Assembly: GCF_001887355.1 (NCBI RefSeq)
Contig: NZ_MPIN01000020.1
Location: forward strand, 48,297 to 112,296
DNA: 64,000 nucleotides
Source: Cystobacter ferrugineus
GTDB lineage: Bacteria; Myxococcota; Myxococcia; Myxococcales; Myxococcaceae
Direction: 5' to 3'
Shown here: in pieces, positions 44,966 to 54,053 of the stretch
Layout of the letters: each line of letters opens with the position of its first letter
Position numbering within the stretch: the first letter of the stretch is position 1
Notes under the pieces: generated by a model
The model's database searches: none
What the model was told of the DNA's origin: nothing
Seen by the model: the letters and a program-made list of their open reading frames with translations, nothing else
Made by a program: the position numbers and the translations under genes

Positions 44966-47806
44966 ATGCGCTCTGAGAACCGCATGATGTGTCGTCATGG
45001 CCTGAGAGGCCGGATGTGGATGGCCCTGAGCGTCCTACTGCTCGCAGCTTGTAGTGGGGTGACGCATCCGGAAGGGGAGGAGGAGTCGCTCGTGTCCTCC
45101 CGGCCGGAGACGGCCTCCCAGGCGCTGGGGACACATCGGCAAGGGCTGCACAGCACGAACAAGGTGCTGATCCTGGCGAGCACCGTTTCCAGGGGCACGG
45201 ACAGCGTCGAGGCCGAAGTGGCGAGGCAGATGGGGTACGAGGTGACGCTCGTCTCCGACGAGGAGTGGCGGTCGCTGTCCACCGCGGACTTCGCCTCCTA
45301 CCGCGCCCTCATCCTGGGGGACAAATCCTGCAGCAGCGCGCCGGGCCTGTTGTTCGCCGCCGAGGAGACCCGCGACGTCTGGGGCCCGGTGGTGGATGGC
45401 AACGTCATCGTCGTGGGCAGCGACCCCGTCTATCACAAGAAGACCCAGGTCACCTTCAACGCCGTGCAGTTCGCCGCCGCCGAGCCGGGCAAGACGGGCA
45501 TGTACGTGAGCCTGAGCTGCTACTACTTCGAGACGGACTCTCCGACGCCGGTGCCGGTGCTCAGCCCCTTTGGCTCCTTCCTGGTGACGGGGGTGTCGGA
45601 GGCGGAGTGCACCAGTGGCGGCTCGTACAACGACGCGCACATCGTCGCCTCGCACGAGGCCCTCACGGGCCTGACGGACGAGGTGCTGTCCAACTGGGGC
45701 TGCTCGGTGCACGAGGTGTTCCTCTCCTTCCCGGAGGGGGATTTCACCCCGCTCGTCATCGCGCTGGATCCTCCCAGCGCGGGGCGCCGGCCGGGCTCCC
45801 GGGACTTCCCGGATGGCTCGCACGGCGTGCCGTACGTGCTGGCGCGCGGAGCGGCGCCGGTGCGCTGCGGGGACGGGATGGTGCAGTACCCCGAGCAGTG
45901 CGACACGGGCCCGCTCAACGGCGTGCCGGGCACGCCCTGCTCGGCGGTGTGCCATACGCAGTGGTGTGGAGATGGCGTGGTGGACCCGGGCGAGGAGTGC
46001 GACACGGGGGCGGCCAACGGCTCGGGCTCCTGCAGCACGTCCTGCCGCCTCGTCACCGAGCCCCTTCCTCCGGTGGCCCGGTGCAGGGAGCTCTTCCTGT
46101 CCACCACCGCCTCGTGCGGTGCCACCGGCAGCGTGGACGATGGCTCGTCCGATCCGGATGGAGACCTGGTGGGCTGCACCCAGTCGCCGTCCGAGACGTT
46201 CGCGCTGGGCACCACCGAGGTGACGCTGACGTGCACGGACGCCACGGGCCTGAGCGCGAGCTGCACGGCGCGGGTGACCGTCACCGACACCACGCCTCCG
46301 CACATCGACTGCTCGCCCGAGCTCGCGGTCGAGTGCACCGGGCGCTTCACCTCCGTCGAGGTTCCGGAGCCCGTCGTGTCCGATGTGTGCGAGTTCGGCT
46401 ATCAGCGGACCGCGGAGACGACTTCCTTCCCGGTGGGTGGCCCGTACGCGGTGGGCTATGAGGCCTTCGACAGCTCCGGCAACACGTCCGCGTGCGTCAC
46501 CCAGGTGCGGGTGCTCGACACGGCGGCGCCCACGGTGACGCTGGTGGGCGGGACGGCGCAGATGATCGCGTGCGGCACGCCCTATGTGGAGGCGGGGGCT
46601 CAGGCCACCGACCTTTGTGACAACGGAGAGGCCTCGTCTCCAGTGGTGACGATCTCCGGCTCCGTCAACGTCCAGGTGCCGGGCACCTATGTCCTCACGT
46701 ACTCGGCTCAGGACGCGTCCGGCAACGTGGGCCGTGCTACCCGGCAGGTGATCGTCACGCCGAGCGACGCGTGTGACGCGCCCCACAGCGGATGGACGCT
46801 CACGGGCAGCATGGCGCAGCCGCGCCTGTCCCACACCGCGACCGTGCTGGAGGACGGCCGGGTGTTGGTGACCGGCGGCTTCAACGTCTCCTCCGAGCTG
46901 TACAGCCCGTCCACCCGGACCTTCTCCACCACGGGCAGCAACCTGAGCTCCCACCGGGGCCACACCGCCACCCGGCTGCGCGATGGCCGCGTGCTCGTCG
47001 CGGGTGGCACCAGCTCCACCACCAGACCCTCCGCCGAGCTCTACCTCCCGGCGTCGGGCACGTGGCAGGCCACCGGCCGGCTCACCACGCCGCGCTTCAA
47101 CCACGCGGCCGTGTTGCTGCCGAACGGCAAGGTGCTCGTGACGGGTGGCTTCGGCTCGGAGGCGAGCGGCCCCGCGCTGAGCTCGGCCGAGCTGTATGAT
47201 CCGGCCACGGGCACGTGGTCCCCCACGGGGGGCCTCACGCACGCGCGCGGCTTCCACACCATGACCGTGCTCCCGGACGGCAAGGTGCTGGTGACGGGCG
47301 GCAGCCTCCAGTCGGATCACGAATTGGAGAGCGGCACGCTCGTGCCCGAGGCGGAGCTGTATGATCCATCGACGGGCTCGTGGACGAGCGCGGGGCGCAT
47401 GAGCACGGGGCGTGCCTGGCACACGGCCACGCTGCTGCCGGGTGGCAAGGTGCTGGTGGTGGGCGGGGTGGGCATCAATGTCGCCCTGAGCGCCGCGGCG
47501 GAGCTGTATGACCCGGCCACGGGCACGTGGACGACCACGGGGAGCATGAAGTCGCCGCGCCGCTGGCACACGGCCACGCTGCTGCCCAACGGCGAGGTGC
47601 TGGTGGCCGGTGGCTACCATCAGCACACGGGCATCCAGTACGCCGCGGAGCGCTACAACCCGGCGACGGGCACGTGGTCGGTGACGGCCTCGATGCACGT
47701 GGATCGCTACCAGCACACGGCCACGCTGCTGCCCGACGGCACGGTGCTCGCGGTGGGCGGGGCCAGCAACCACGATCAGGCCTCGGCCGAGCTCTACGTT
47801 CCGTAG
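44966..47806 (+). CDS. Kelch-repeat lipoprotein with Cys-rich, HYR and Ig-like domains
   Basis: 946 residues. Lipobox LAAC near residue 29. An N-terminal alpha/beta domain (~65-290; KVLILASTVSRGTDSVEAE) is followed by two Myxococcus-type Cys-rich repeats (RCGDGMVQYPEQCDTG; WCGDGVVDPGEECDTG), a HYR domain (~395-520), a DUF5011-like Ig domain (~525-605) and six to seven Kelch-like units of the LPDGKVLVTGG type (~610-946), which should close a beta-propeller. Parts of this kind usually sit on the cell surface. The array of Kelch units is near-identical in DNA in places, a likely source of strain variation. Function not known; adhesion or binding is the guess. Confidence 0.85.
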   Translation: MRSENRMMCRHGLRGRMWMALSVLLLAACSGVTHPEGEEESLVSSRPETASQALGTHRQGLHSTNKVLILASTVSRGTDSVEAEVARQMGYEVTLVSDEEWRSLSTADFASYRALILGDKSCSSAPGLLFAAEETRDVWGPVVDGNVIVVGSDPVYHKKTQVTFNAVQFAAAEPGKTGMYVSLSCYYFETDSPTPVPVLSPFGSFLVTGVSEAECTSGGSYNDAHIVASHEALTGLTDEVLSNWGCSVHEVFLSFPEGDFTPLVIALDPPSAGRRPGSRDFPDGSHGVPYVLARGAAPVRCGDGMVQYPEQCDTGPLNGVPGTPCSAVCHTQWCGDGVVDPGEECDTGAANGSGSCSTSCRLVTEPLPPVARCRELFLSTTASCGATGSVDDGSSDPDGDLVGCTQSPSETFALGTTEVTLTCTDATGLSASCTARVTVTDTTPPHIDCSPELAVECTGRFTSVEVPEPVVSDVCEFGYQRTAETTSFPVGGPYAVGYEAFDSSGNTSACVTQVRVLDTAAPTVTLVGGTAQMIACGTPYVEAGAQATDLCDNGEASSPVVTISGSVNVQVPGTYVLTYSAQDASGNVGRATRQVIVTPSDACDAPHSGWTLTGSMAQPRLSHTATVLEDGRVLVTGGFNVSSELYSPSTRTFSTTGSNLSSHRGHTATRLRDGRVLVAGGTSSTTRPSAELYLPASGTWQATGRLTTPRFNHAAVLLPNGKVLVTGGFGSEASGPALSSAELYDPATGTWSPTGGLTHARGFHTMTVLPDGKVLVTGGSLQSDHELESGTLVPEAELYDPSTGSWTSAGRMSTGRAWHTATLLPGGKVLVVGGVGINVALSAAAELYDPATGTWTTTGSMKSPRRWHTATLLPNGEVLVAGGYHQHTGIQYAAERYNPATGTWSVTASMHVDRYQHTATLLPDGTVLAVGGASNHDQASAELYVP

Positions 47807-47818
47807 TCCGTGCATGCG

Positions 47819-47867
47819 CGGAGGGCGCGAGGAGTCCGGGACGCATCCCGGGCGCTCGCGCCCTCCG
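47819..47867 (+). terminator. Strong bidirectional intrinsic terminator
   Basis: A perfect 13-bp stem: CGGAGGGCGCGAG (47819-47831) with CTCGCGCCCTCCG (47855-47867), 23-nt loop that itself can pair (CGGG/CCCG), followed by TGTTTT. It lies 12 bp after the Kelch stop and 26 bp before the end of the convergent propeller lipoprotein gene, so it can serve both. Confidence 0.85.
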
Positions 47868-47893
47868 TGTTTTCCCCCCTCGTGGGGCGGGAC

Positions 47894-49408
47894 TCAGTGG
47901 CCGGTGTAGATGCCGAGGGCACCCGGCACGTGGTTCTCGTCACTGCCCAGGAAGGCCACGAGGATGCGGTTGCCGTCCGCCTTGATCTGCGCGATGCGGC
48001 TGCTGCACAGGCGCCGGCCGAACTCCGAGCAGCTATAGGTCTTCACCCCGCCGCCCTGGAGCCGGTAGATGACTCCGAGCCACCGGGCGCCCACCCACAC
48101 GCTGCCATCGGCGGTGTTGGCCTCCACCGCGGACAGGGCCTTCTCGCCGAGCGACACGTACTGCACGTCCCCCCCGTTCACGTTCATCCGCGCGAGTCCC
48201 TTGGTGAAGGAGCTCACCCACACGGTGTCGCCCACCACGGACATGGCGGACACGTTGTCGTCATCGCGCTCGGCCGGCTTGGGCGTGCCTTCCTCGCCCA
48301 CCAGGTCCGGCCAGATGTCGATGCGGTTGCTCACGAAGGGCGAGTCCTCGGTCCTGGATTGCGCCTCCCAGTAGTCGTTGCCCGTGGTGCCATAGAGGAA
48401 ACGGGTGGAGCGGTTGGCGCCGCCGAAGAGCACGTCTCCGCTCGAGTGGACGGACACCCCGTAGTAGGCGTCGGTGAGCAGGATGTCGGGGTAGGCGTTG
48501 ATGGCCGGGTGCACGTGCTCCATCACGCCCGAGCAGTCGAGTTGGCCGTTGCACGTGGGGTTCCCCTGGTAGTTCGCGTCTCCGCGGGCGAAGCCGTGGT
48601 TGCCGCCGAACCAGACGCTCTGGGTCCGCTTGTCATAGGCGATGCGCAGGATGCTGCAGAGCTTCTCGCGGCCCCGCATCTCGGCGGCCACGATGCCGGG
48701 GCCGGAGAAGATGTCGTAGTGGACGACGTTGAGGGTGCCATCCGCGCGCAGCGTCACCTTGTCCGCGTCACCGCTCTTGTAGCGCGAGGGATCCGGGCGG
48801 GAGCCGTCCCAGTTGTTCTCGCAGTGGTCGTCGCCCGTGCCGGGCCGTCCCTCGTAGCCCACGAAGACGGTGTCCGCGGGGCCGCCCTCCACCGAGATGA
48901 CCTTGAGGTACTTCTCCCCCATGGGCTCGCTGCCGTCCGGCATGTAGCCGTAGGGGCGCAGGCCATGCTCCATGGTGAAGCGCTGGAACGTGGTCGCTCC
49001 CGGACGCAGCACGAAGAGCCCGTCCTCACCGCCGGCCACCCAGACGTTGCCGCCCTCGTCCGCGGACACCCCATAGATGCGGCGAGGGCCTCCGTGCTGG
49101 GTGCCGTAGAACGTCCAGCCCGGGACCGTGGGGAAGTCGATGGCCGCCTCCGGGGGAGGCGGCGGCTTGCTGGGAGTCGTGGGCGTCGGAGGTGTGTCGG
49201 GCACGGGAGTGGGCGTGTCGGGCACGGGAGTGGGCGTCGGCGTGGGCGGAACCGCCGGGGGCGGGACCTGGGGATCACTGGGCTTGGGTGAGTCCAGGCC
49301 CGGGTTGTTCTGCTCCGAGACGTCCCTCTTGCCAGGCTCTTGAGTGCAGCCCGTCCAGACCGCGCCCGTCGCCACCACCACCGCCGCCCACCGCCATCCA
49401 GCCTTCAT
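47894..49408 (-). CDS. Lipoprotein with Pro/Thr-rich linker and propeller-like domain
   Basis: 504 residues. Signal and lipobox VWTGC near residue 21. A Pro/Thr linker (near 45-85, PTPTPTPVPDTPTPVPDT) leads to repeats such as GVSADEGGNVWVAGG, SVHSSGDVLFGG, VVGDTVWVSSF and TADGSVWVGARW, which recall two-component-regulator-propeller/beta-propeller units. The Cys pairs are few. AGGA 4 nt upstream of the ATG gives the start. Surface-exposed, probably binding; function unknown. Confidence 0.75.
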   Translation of the reverse strand: MKAGWRWAAVVVATGAVWTGCTQEPGKRDVSEQNNPGLDSPKPSDPQVPPPAVPPTPTPTPVPDTPTPVPDTPPTPTTPSKPPPPPEAAIDFPTVPGWTFYGTQHGGPRRIYGVSADEGGNVWVAGGEDGLFVLRPGATTFQRFTMEHGLRPYGYMPDGSEPMGEKYLKVISVEGGPADTVFVGYEGRPGTGDDHCENNWDGSRPDPSRYKSGDADKVTLRADGTLNVVHYDIFSGPGIVAAEMRGREKLCSILRIAYDKRTQSVWFGGNHGFARGDANYQGNPTCNGQLDCSGVMEHVHPAINAYPDILLTDAYYGVSVHSSGDVLFGGANRSTRFLYGTTGNDYWEAQSRTEDSPFVSNRIDIWPDLVGEEGTPKPAERDDDNVSAMSVVGDTVWVSSFTKGLARMNVNGGDVQYVSLGEKALSAVEANTADGSVWVGARWLGVIYRLQGGGVKTYSCSEFGRRLCSSRIAQIKADGNRILVAFLGSDENHVPGALGIYTGH

Positions 49409-49604
49409 GTCCTGCCCACCCTTGAAGATTGGGAATGCCTCCGTGGCAATTCCAGGCTCCTTGCCTCGCAAGTGCGGTGCCACTCCCACAGCCCGTGGGG
49501 GCCGGTCCATGCGTCGACTCGGCGACAGCGGGTGGGCAGGAGATTGCCCAGGAGCGGCAGTCTGGCGGTCCTTTTGTGCCTCCAACCGTGCTACGCCGGG
49601 TGCA

Positions 49605-50300
49605 ATGGCCGGAAACGACACGCGCGGCCGCACGCCGCTGTCCCTGGTCGGGCAGGAGCCCGATCTCCTCTTCTATACGCGCCACGCCCAGGCCCAGGGG
49701 GGGCCGGTGCTCGTGCTGGGCGCGGCCAACGGGCGGGTGCCCTGGACGCTGGCCCAGGCGGGCCTGACGGTACTCGGCGTGGACCCCTCCGAGCGGATGA
49801 TCCACGCGGCCGAGGAGGTGCGCGCCTCGGAGTCGCCCGAGGTGTCGGGCCGGGTGCGGCTGCTGCACGCGGACCTGCGCTCGCTGCGGTTGGAGGAGCG
49901 CTTCCCCCTGGTGCTCGCGCCGCAACACGCCCTGGGGCTCATGGCGTCGCACGAGGACCTGGAGGCCTTCCTGGCCACGGTGCGCCACCACCTGCGGCCC
50001 GAGGGGCTCTTCATCTACGACGTGCTCAACCCGCCCGTCGAGCCTGGCCGGCCCTCGGACGAGGAGCCGGGCGCCGCGCTCGAGCCGCGCCGGCCCGTCT
50101 TCTCCTTCCACCTGCGCGAGCGCAAGCAGCCCGGTACCCCCTCGGGCATCCACCGCCTCAGGTTCAAGCCCTTCTCGTGGGAAGAGCTGGAGGGGGCGAT
50201 GAAGGCCTGTGGGCTCACGCCCCGCGAGCGCTACGGAGGGTTCGACGGCAAGCCGTTCGATCCAGCCGATGCGCACCACATCGGCGTGGTGGATGGGTGA
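49605..50300 (+). CDS. Class I SAM-dependent methyltransferase
   Basis: 231 residues. SAM motif I is VLVLGAANGRVPWTLA (variant G-x-x-x-G-x-x), acidic loop VDPSERMI, motif II GRVRLLHADLRSL and post-motif FPLVLAPQHAL. The fold is that of Methyltransf_25-type enzymes. Substrate not deducible; the gene stands alone between the propeller lipoprotein and the response regulator. The start is the ATG that begins MAGNDTRG; the frame is open further upstream but with non-typical codons. Confidence 0.8.
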   Translation: MAGNDTRGRTPLSLVGQEPDLLFYTRHAQAQGGPVLVLGAANGRVPWTLAQAGLTVLGVDPSERMIHAAEEVRASESPEVSGRVRLLHADLRSLRLEERFPLVLAPQHALGLMASHEDLEAFLATVRHHLRPEGLFIYDVLNPPVEPGRPSDEEPGAALEPRRPVFSFHLRERKQPGTPSGIHRLRFKPFSWEELEGAMKACGLTPRERYGGFDGKPFDPADAHHIGVVDG

Positions 50301-50313
50301 GGGGACGAGGGCC

Positions 50314-51006
50314 TCAGCGATCGAAGCGGTAGCCGAGGCCGCGCACGGTGAGGAAGTGCACGGGGGACTCGGGGTCCGGCTCCAGCTTGAGCCGGAGCTG
50401 GCGCATGAAGTTGTCCACGGTGCGCGCGCTGCCCTCGTAGGCGTAGCCCCAGGCGGCGCTGAGCAGCTCCTCTCGGCTGAAGGTGCGTCCCGGGTGCGCG
50501 AGGAAGTGGGCGAGCAGCTTGAACTCCTGCGCGGTGAGCTCCACGGGCTGGCCGGCGCGGGTCACGGTCTTGGCCGTCAGGTCCACCTGCACGTCGCCGA
50601 AGCCCACGGGGGGAGCCTGGCCGGCGGACGGGTAGCGCCGGCGCAGCACGGCCTTGATGCGCGCGAGCAGCTCCTGGAGCCCGAAGGGTTTGACCACGTA
50701 GTCGTCCGCGCCGAGGTTGAGCCCGACGATCTTGTCCATCTCGGCGCCCTTGGCGCTGAGCACGACGACGGGGGTGTCCCGGCCGCGCTGGCGCAGCTCC
50801 TTGAGGACCTCGAAGCCGTTGAGCTCGGGCAGCATCACGTCCAGCACCACGAGGTCCGGCGCGTCGTCGAGCGCGCGCGCGAGTCCCTGTCGGCCATCCT
50901 GGGCCTGGAGGATGTCATAGCCCTCGAAGCGCAGGTTCATGGAGAGGCCGGTGAGGATGGCCAGGTCGTCCTCCACCACCAGGATGCGTCGTGGCTTGTC
51001 GCTCAT
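50314..51006 (-). CDS. OmpR/PhoB-family response regulator
   Basis: 230 residues. Receiver domain (~7-125): VVEDDLAIL, phospho-acceptor Asp in VVLDVMLP, VVVLSAKG and VVKPFG. C-terminal winged helix (~138-228): VELTAQEFKLLAHFLAHPG, SARTVDNFMRQLRLKL and VRGLGYRFD. The ATG overlaps the stop of a decayed kinase 3' end (ATGA), showing that a kinase once lay directly upstream. The likely cognate kinase is the intact gene at 54054-55577, about 3 kb away on the same strand. Confidence 0.92.
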   Translation of the reverse strand: MSDKPRRILVVEDDLAILTGLSMNLRFEGYDILQAQDGRQGLARALDDAPDLVVLDVMLPELNGFEVLKELRQRGRDTPVVVLSAKGAEMDKIVGLNLGADDYVVKPFGLQELLARIKAVLRRRYPSAGQAPPVGFGDVQVDLTAKTVTRAGQPVELTAQEFKLLAHFLAHPGRTFSREELLSAAWGYAYEGSARTVDNFMRQLRLKLEPDPESPVHFLTVRGLGYRFDR

Positions 51007-51110
51007 GCCTTGCCCACGGGGAGTTGAGGGGTGAAGCGGCGGCCCTGGAGCCTCCACGATGCGCCGGGCGATGGCCAGTCCCAACCCACGCTCCCTGGAT
51101 GTGATGGCAC
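51003..51110 (-). pseudogene. Decayed duplicate of a histidine-kinase 3' end
   Basis: On the minus strand this stretch aligns with the last part of the kinase at 54054: 38 of 40 bases match around the codons for [11 protein letters not shown], then about 40 bases are missing, then 33 of 43 match through to the shared TGA. The tail would read RFTPQLPVGKA against [11 protein letters not shown]. The two pieces are now in different frames, so it is not functional. Its stop overlaps the response-regulator ATG. Confidence 0.85.
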
Positions 51111-51223
51111 GGCGGATTGTCCTCCCGATTAGAAGCGCTCGACAGTTAGCGGGGCTGTGTCAGTCCTTCGTCACGCCGAGTGTGGCCCCGGGCCCTGTCG
51201 CGGCGTGTCATTCCAGAGGGGAC

Positions 51224-52315
51224 TCAGGGGCGAGCCTGCCGCTCCCTGTCGAGCAACCACGAGGCGATGGCCTTCTCACAGGCCTCATGGCGGTCGAGGA
51301 AGGCGAAGTGACCGCTGTCGACCTCGACGTAGGTGGCGAGGCGGCCCGCGCGCCGGGCGAGCTCGCGCATCAGGCGCGCGGGCATCATGGTGTCGCGCTT
51401 CCCCTGGACCAGGAGCATGGGGACCCGGGGCAGGGGGGCCTTTGTCTCGGCTCCGGAGAGCAGCATCATGCCCCGGAGTTCCAGTCCCGGATGCGCGGCC
51501 CGCCGCACGAGGACACTCGCGCCCACGCCTCCGTTGGACAGGCCCCCGAGGTACACCCGCCGGACCCCGCGCTTGACGAGCCAGGCGTAGGTCCGTTCGA
51601 GGGTGTCCTCGCCCCGGTGTGAGCCCCAATCCCCCGCTGGGCCCACCGAAGGACAGACGGTGAGCGCGGAGATGGCCTGGGCCGAGCGCGCCATCTGCCA
51701 GCAATAGACGGCGAAGTTGCCGGCGTAGCCGTGGAGGAACACCACGGCGGTTTCGGGCGCGGCTTGCCCCGGGGGCGGGATGACGACGGCATCGAAGGAC
51801 TCGGGTGATTGCAGTCCGAGCCAGGTCGCGACGGCGGGCGTGGCGACCGGGCCCTGCGCGTCGCGCAGCCGGGCGAAGGCCGCTTCCAGGGCGGGTACGA
51901 AGTCGCGAGCGTCCGCGCGGGGGATTCGCCCGGAGCGCAGGAGCACATGGGCCGCCAGGCGTGTTCCATCCCGTTCCTCGACGAGCCGGTTCACCCACCG
52001 GGAGCCCTCGTCCGGCAGTCGGAGGGTGCGCAGGTCCCGCCGCTCCGTCAGCAGGAGTCGCGCCCCGATGACGAGCAGCAGCAGACCGAGTCCCGCCCGG
52101 GTCAGTCCCCGCCATCGCCTCCAGCGTTTCGTGAGCAACCCCACCGAGAGCAGGAGCCCACCCACCACGTATCCCCAACCCGAGGCGGATGCTCCGATGA
52201 TGCAGGCCGTCACGAAGAGGAGGACGGCCAAGAGACCGAGGAGGAGACCCAGGGCGAAGAGCAGCCACGAAGCGCGGGAGGGCGCGGAACTCGGGCGTGT
52301 CACTCCATGACTCAT
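51224..52315 (-). CDS. Membrane-anchored alpha/beta hydrolase
   Basis: 363 residues from the ATG at 52315. Two to three N-terminal hydrophobic helices (~17-80, SWLLFALGLLLGLLAVLLFV first) precede an alpha/beta-hydrolase domain: VVFLHGYAGNF (oxyanion region), nucleophile elbow GGLSNGG, KRDTMMPARL (Asp candidate) and DSGHFAF (His). Typical of esterases or lipases facing the periplasm or cytoplasm at the membrane. Its ATG overlaps the stop of the DUF3396 gene by 4 nt, so it is the third gene of the toxin cassette. Substrate unknown; whether it belongs functionally to the cassette is unclear. Confidence 0.8.
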   Translation of the reverse strand: MSHGVTRPSSAPSRASWLLFALGLLLGLLAVLLFVTACIIGASASGWGYVVGGLLLSVGLLTKRWRRWRGLTRAGLGLLLLVIGARLLLTERRDLRTLRLPDEGSRWVNRLVEERDGTRLAAHVLLRSGRIPRADARDFVPALEAAFARLRDAQGPVATPAVATWLGLQSPESFDAVVIPPPGQAAPETAVVFLHGYAGNFAVYCWQMARSAQAISALTVCPSVGPAGDWGSHRGEDTLERTYAWLVKRGVRRVYLGGLSNGGVGASVLVRRAAHPGLELRGMMLLSGAETKAPLPRVPMLLVQGKRDTMMPARLMRELARRAGRLATYVEVDSGHFAFLDRHEACEKAIASWLLDRERQARP

Positions 52316-53226
52316 TCGAGGAAACGGCGCTCCCATTGACGCAGCGCCTCGGGCGGGAAGTCAGGGTGGAGCCGGTGCTCGAGATAGAGCCAGGGCTCCA
52401 GGACACGCGCGAGCTCCCGATAGGCGGGCAGGGTGATGCCACGCTCGCGGTCGCCCGCCTCGGGCCACTCTCCGAGTGTCACCACCGCTCGCTCTCCCTC
52501 GAGGGCCTGGACGGTGGTTCCCGGGGTATGCAGCCGGGCGCGAAGGGCCTCCACACCCCCCAATGCACTGAGCACCGGCTGGCCCAGGAAGGTGAGCCAC
52601 GAGGGGCCACGGATGCGCGTGCCGATAGTGCTCGAGAAGATTTCCACATCGGGGATGTCCATGCCTGGGTAGCGCATGCAGCGCTCGTAGACCTCCCTGG
52701 TCATCCCCATGAGATGGATGGGGGCCAGGATGGCCAGACCTCCGTTGCCCGAACACCAGGGCAGCGGGGCCGCCAGTTCCAGCGCCAACGCCCTCACATG
52801 CTCTGGCCCATGGGCCTCCAGGTATTCAGTGGACAGCCAGAACGAGGCCACACACGCCTCCTTGTCCGCTCCTCTCCACCCGGGGACATCGACCCGCCTG
52901 CTCCCATGGTATTCGAACCGGTTTCTGATTGGATTGCCAGGCGACGACCCTCCGAGGATCACTCGAGGCCACGTGTACTCCAACAGTTTACGCCGGATGA
53001 GCGACCATCCTGATTCGTCGAGTTCCTGCCAGTCTCCTTCTTCATCGACATAAAGGCTGAGCGCTTCCTGGCCTACCGCGCGGACGTAGGCCTCCAGTGA
53101 TTGCAGCACTGCCGGAGCCATCTGCGTGTGAAGTCGACGCATGTAGAAGTCGAATCGCAGCCCCTCGCGGAGCCACGCACCACTGAACTTGTCCTGAAAA
53201 CGGATTCGGGGGTAGCGCTCGTTCAT
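52312..53226 (-). CDS. DUF3396 type VI-immunity family protein
   Basis: 304 residues. The FWLSTEYLEAHGPEHVRALA and ALELAAPLPWCSGNGGLAI segments are recognisable as the DUF3396/TsiV immunity family. No signal peptide. Its ATG overlaps the stop of the upstream lipoprotein toxin gene (ATGA), and its own stop overlaps the hydrolase ATG, giving three coupled genes. The immunity role follows from the family and from the position. The gene uses more A/T-ending codons than its neighbours. Confidence 0.75.
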   Translation of the reverse strand: MNERYPRIRFQDKFSGAWLREGLRFDFYMRRLHTQMAPAVLQSLEAYVRAVGQEALSLYVDEEGDWQELDESGWSLIRRKLLEYTWPRVILGGSSPGNPIRNRFEYHGSRRVDVPGWRGADKEACVASFWLSTEYLEAHGPEHVRALALELAAPLPWCSGNGGLAILAPIHLMGMTREVYERCMRYPGMDIPDVEIFSSTIGTRIRGPSWLTFLGQPVLSALGGVEALRARLHTPGTTVQALEGERAVVTLGEWPEAGDRERGITLPAYRELARVLEPWLYLEHRLHPDFPPEALRQWERRFLE

Positions 53227-54053
53227 CGGAAAACTCCTGCTCGGGGCCCAATCAGTTCAACGTGGTCTCCAAAAGCCTCTCGATAAATTTCTCCTTGAGA
53301 CAAACCCGCGTAACGATGTCCTAGGGGGAAGTCCCTCCACCTGGGCTCTTCATCGAAATTCACACACCGGAATTTGAAGTCGAAGACTGCCTGGATCTGA
53401 AGCGGATCCCCTGAGTGGATGACCACATCGGGTTCTAGTGTGCCTTTCAAGCCCTCTCCTCCCTGGCGTAGCAGGGCAGCCTTTTCCTCGGGAGTTATCA
53501 ACTCCTTCTCCTTCGTCCCCCGATTGAAGCGATAGCGTGGCTCAAGGCTGAACCCTCCTGGACGAATCCTCTCCAGCTTCATCTGGGCGCACCGCAAGGC
53601 GGCCTCGTGCATCTCCAATCCCAGCCGGATGGCCCACGTGACGCTCCGGCCCTGCGCATCCACAGTCAGGCGCTTGCACTCCGCGGGGCTGGGCACCGGG
53701 CGCGCGAATACACCTTCATGCTGCAGCAACACGTCCGTGCGTGCCTGGTCCGCGCAATCTTCCATCTCCTTCTTGAGGGAGAGCCGCGCCCTGTCGTCCA
53801 GCACCTTCAGCGCCACTCCCACCGAGGCACCCGCCCCCACCGCCAATACGGAACCGATGGCGATCGTCTTTTCGTTCAGCAGGGCGCAAGACAAGGGGTC
53901 TCGCACGCACTGAGCGCTCACCGAGTCCAGGGCATGGTGGCTTGGGACTCCCCGGCCGGGCACTCCCGCGCAGGCGCTCAGCCCCAGAACTCCGGCCACG
54001 AGCCAGTGGGTCCGGGGCCTTGGGCACTCTCTTTCCTCTTCCAACGGGCTCAC
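53223..54053 (-). CDS. Lipoprotein toxin candidate with PD-(D/E)xK-like C-terminus
   Basis: 276 residues from GTG, which follows the kinase stop directly; GGAGAAGG inside the kinase end is its ribosome-binding site. Signal peptide with lipobox LSAC (Cys28). A second hydrophobic stretch (~63-85) could cross or enter a membrane. The C-terminal part has EPDVVIH (Asp209) and, 13 residues on, AVFDFKF (Asp225, Lys227), the PD-(D/E)xK nuclease pattern. Coupled to a DUF3396 immunity gene. This layout (lipid anchor, variable toxin end, immunity gene) matches SitA/SitI systems of myxobacteria in concept. Nuclease activity is inferred from motif only. Confidence 0.65.
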   Translation of the reverse strand: MSPLEEERECPRPRTHWLVAGVLGLSACAGVPGRGVPSHHALDSVSAQCVRDPLSCALLNEKTIAIGSVLAVGAGASVGVALKVLDDRARLSLKKEMEDCADQARTDVLLQHEGVFARPVPSPAECKRLTVDAQGRSVTWAIRLGLEMHEAALRCAQMKLERIRPGGFSLEPRYRFNRGTKEKELITPEEKAALLRQGGEGLKGTLEPDVVIHSGDPLQIQAVFDFKFRCVNFDEEPRWRDFPLGHRYAGLSQGEIYREAFGDHVELIGPRAGVFR

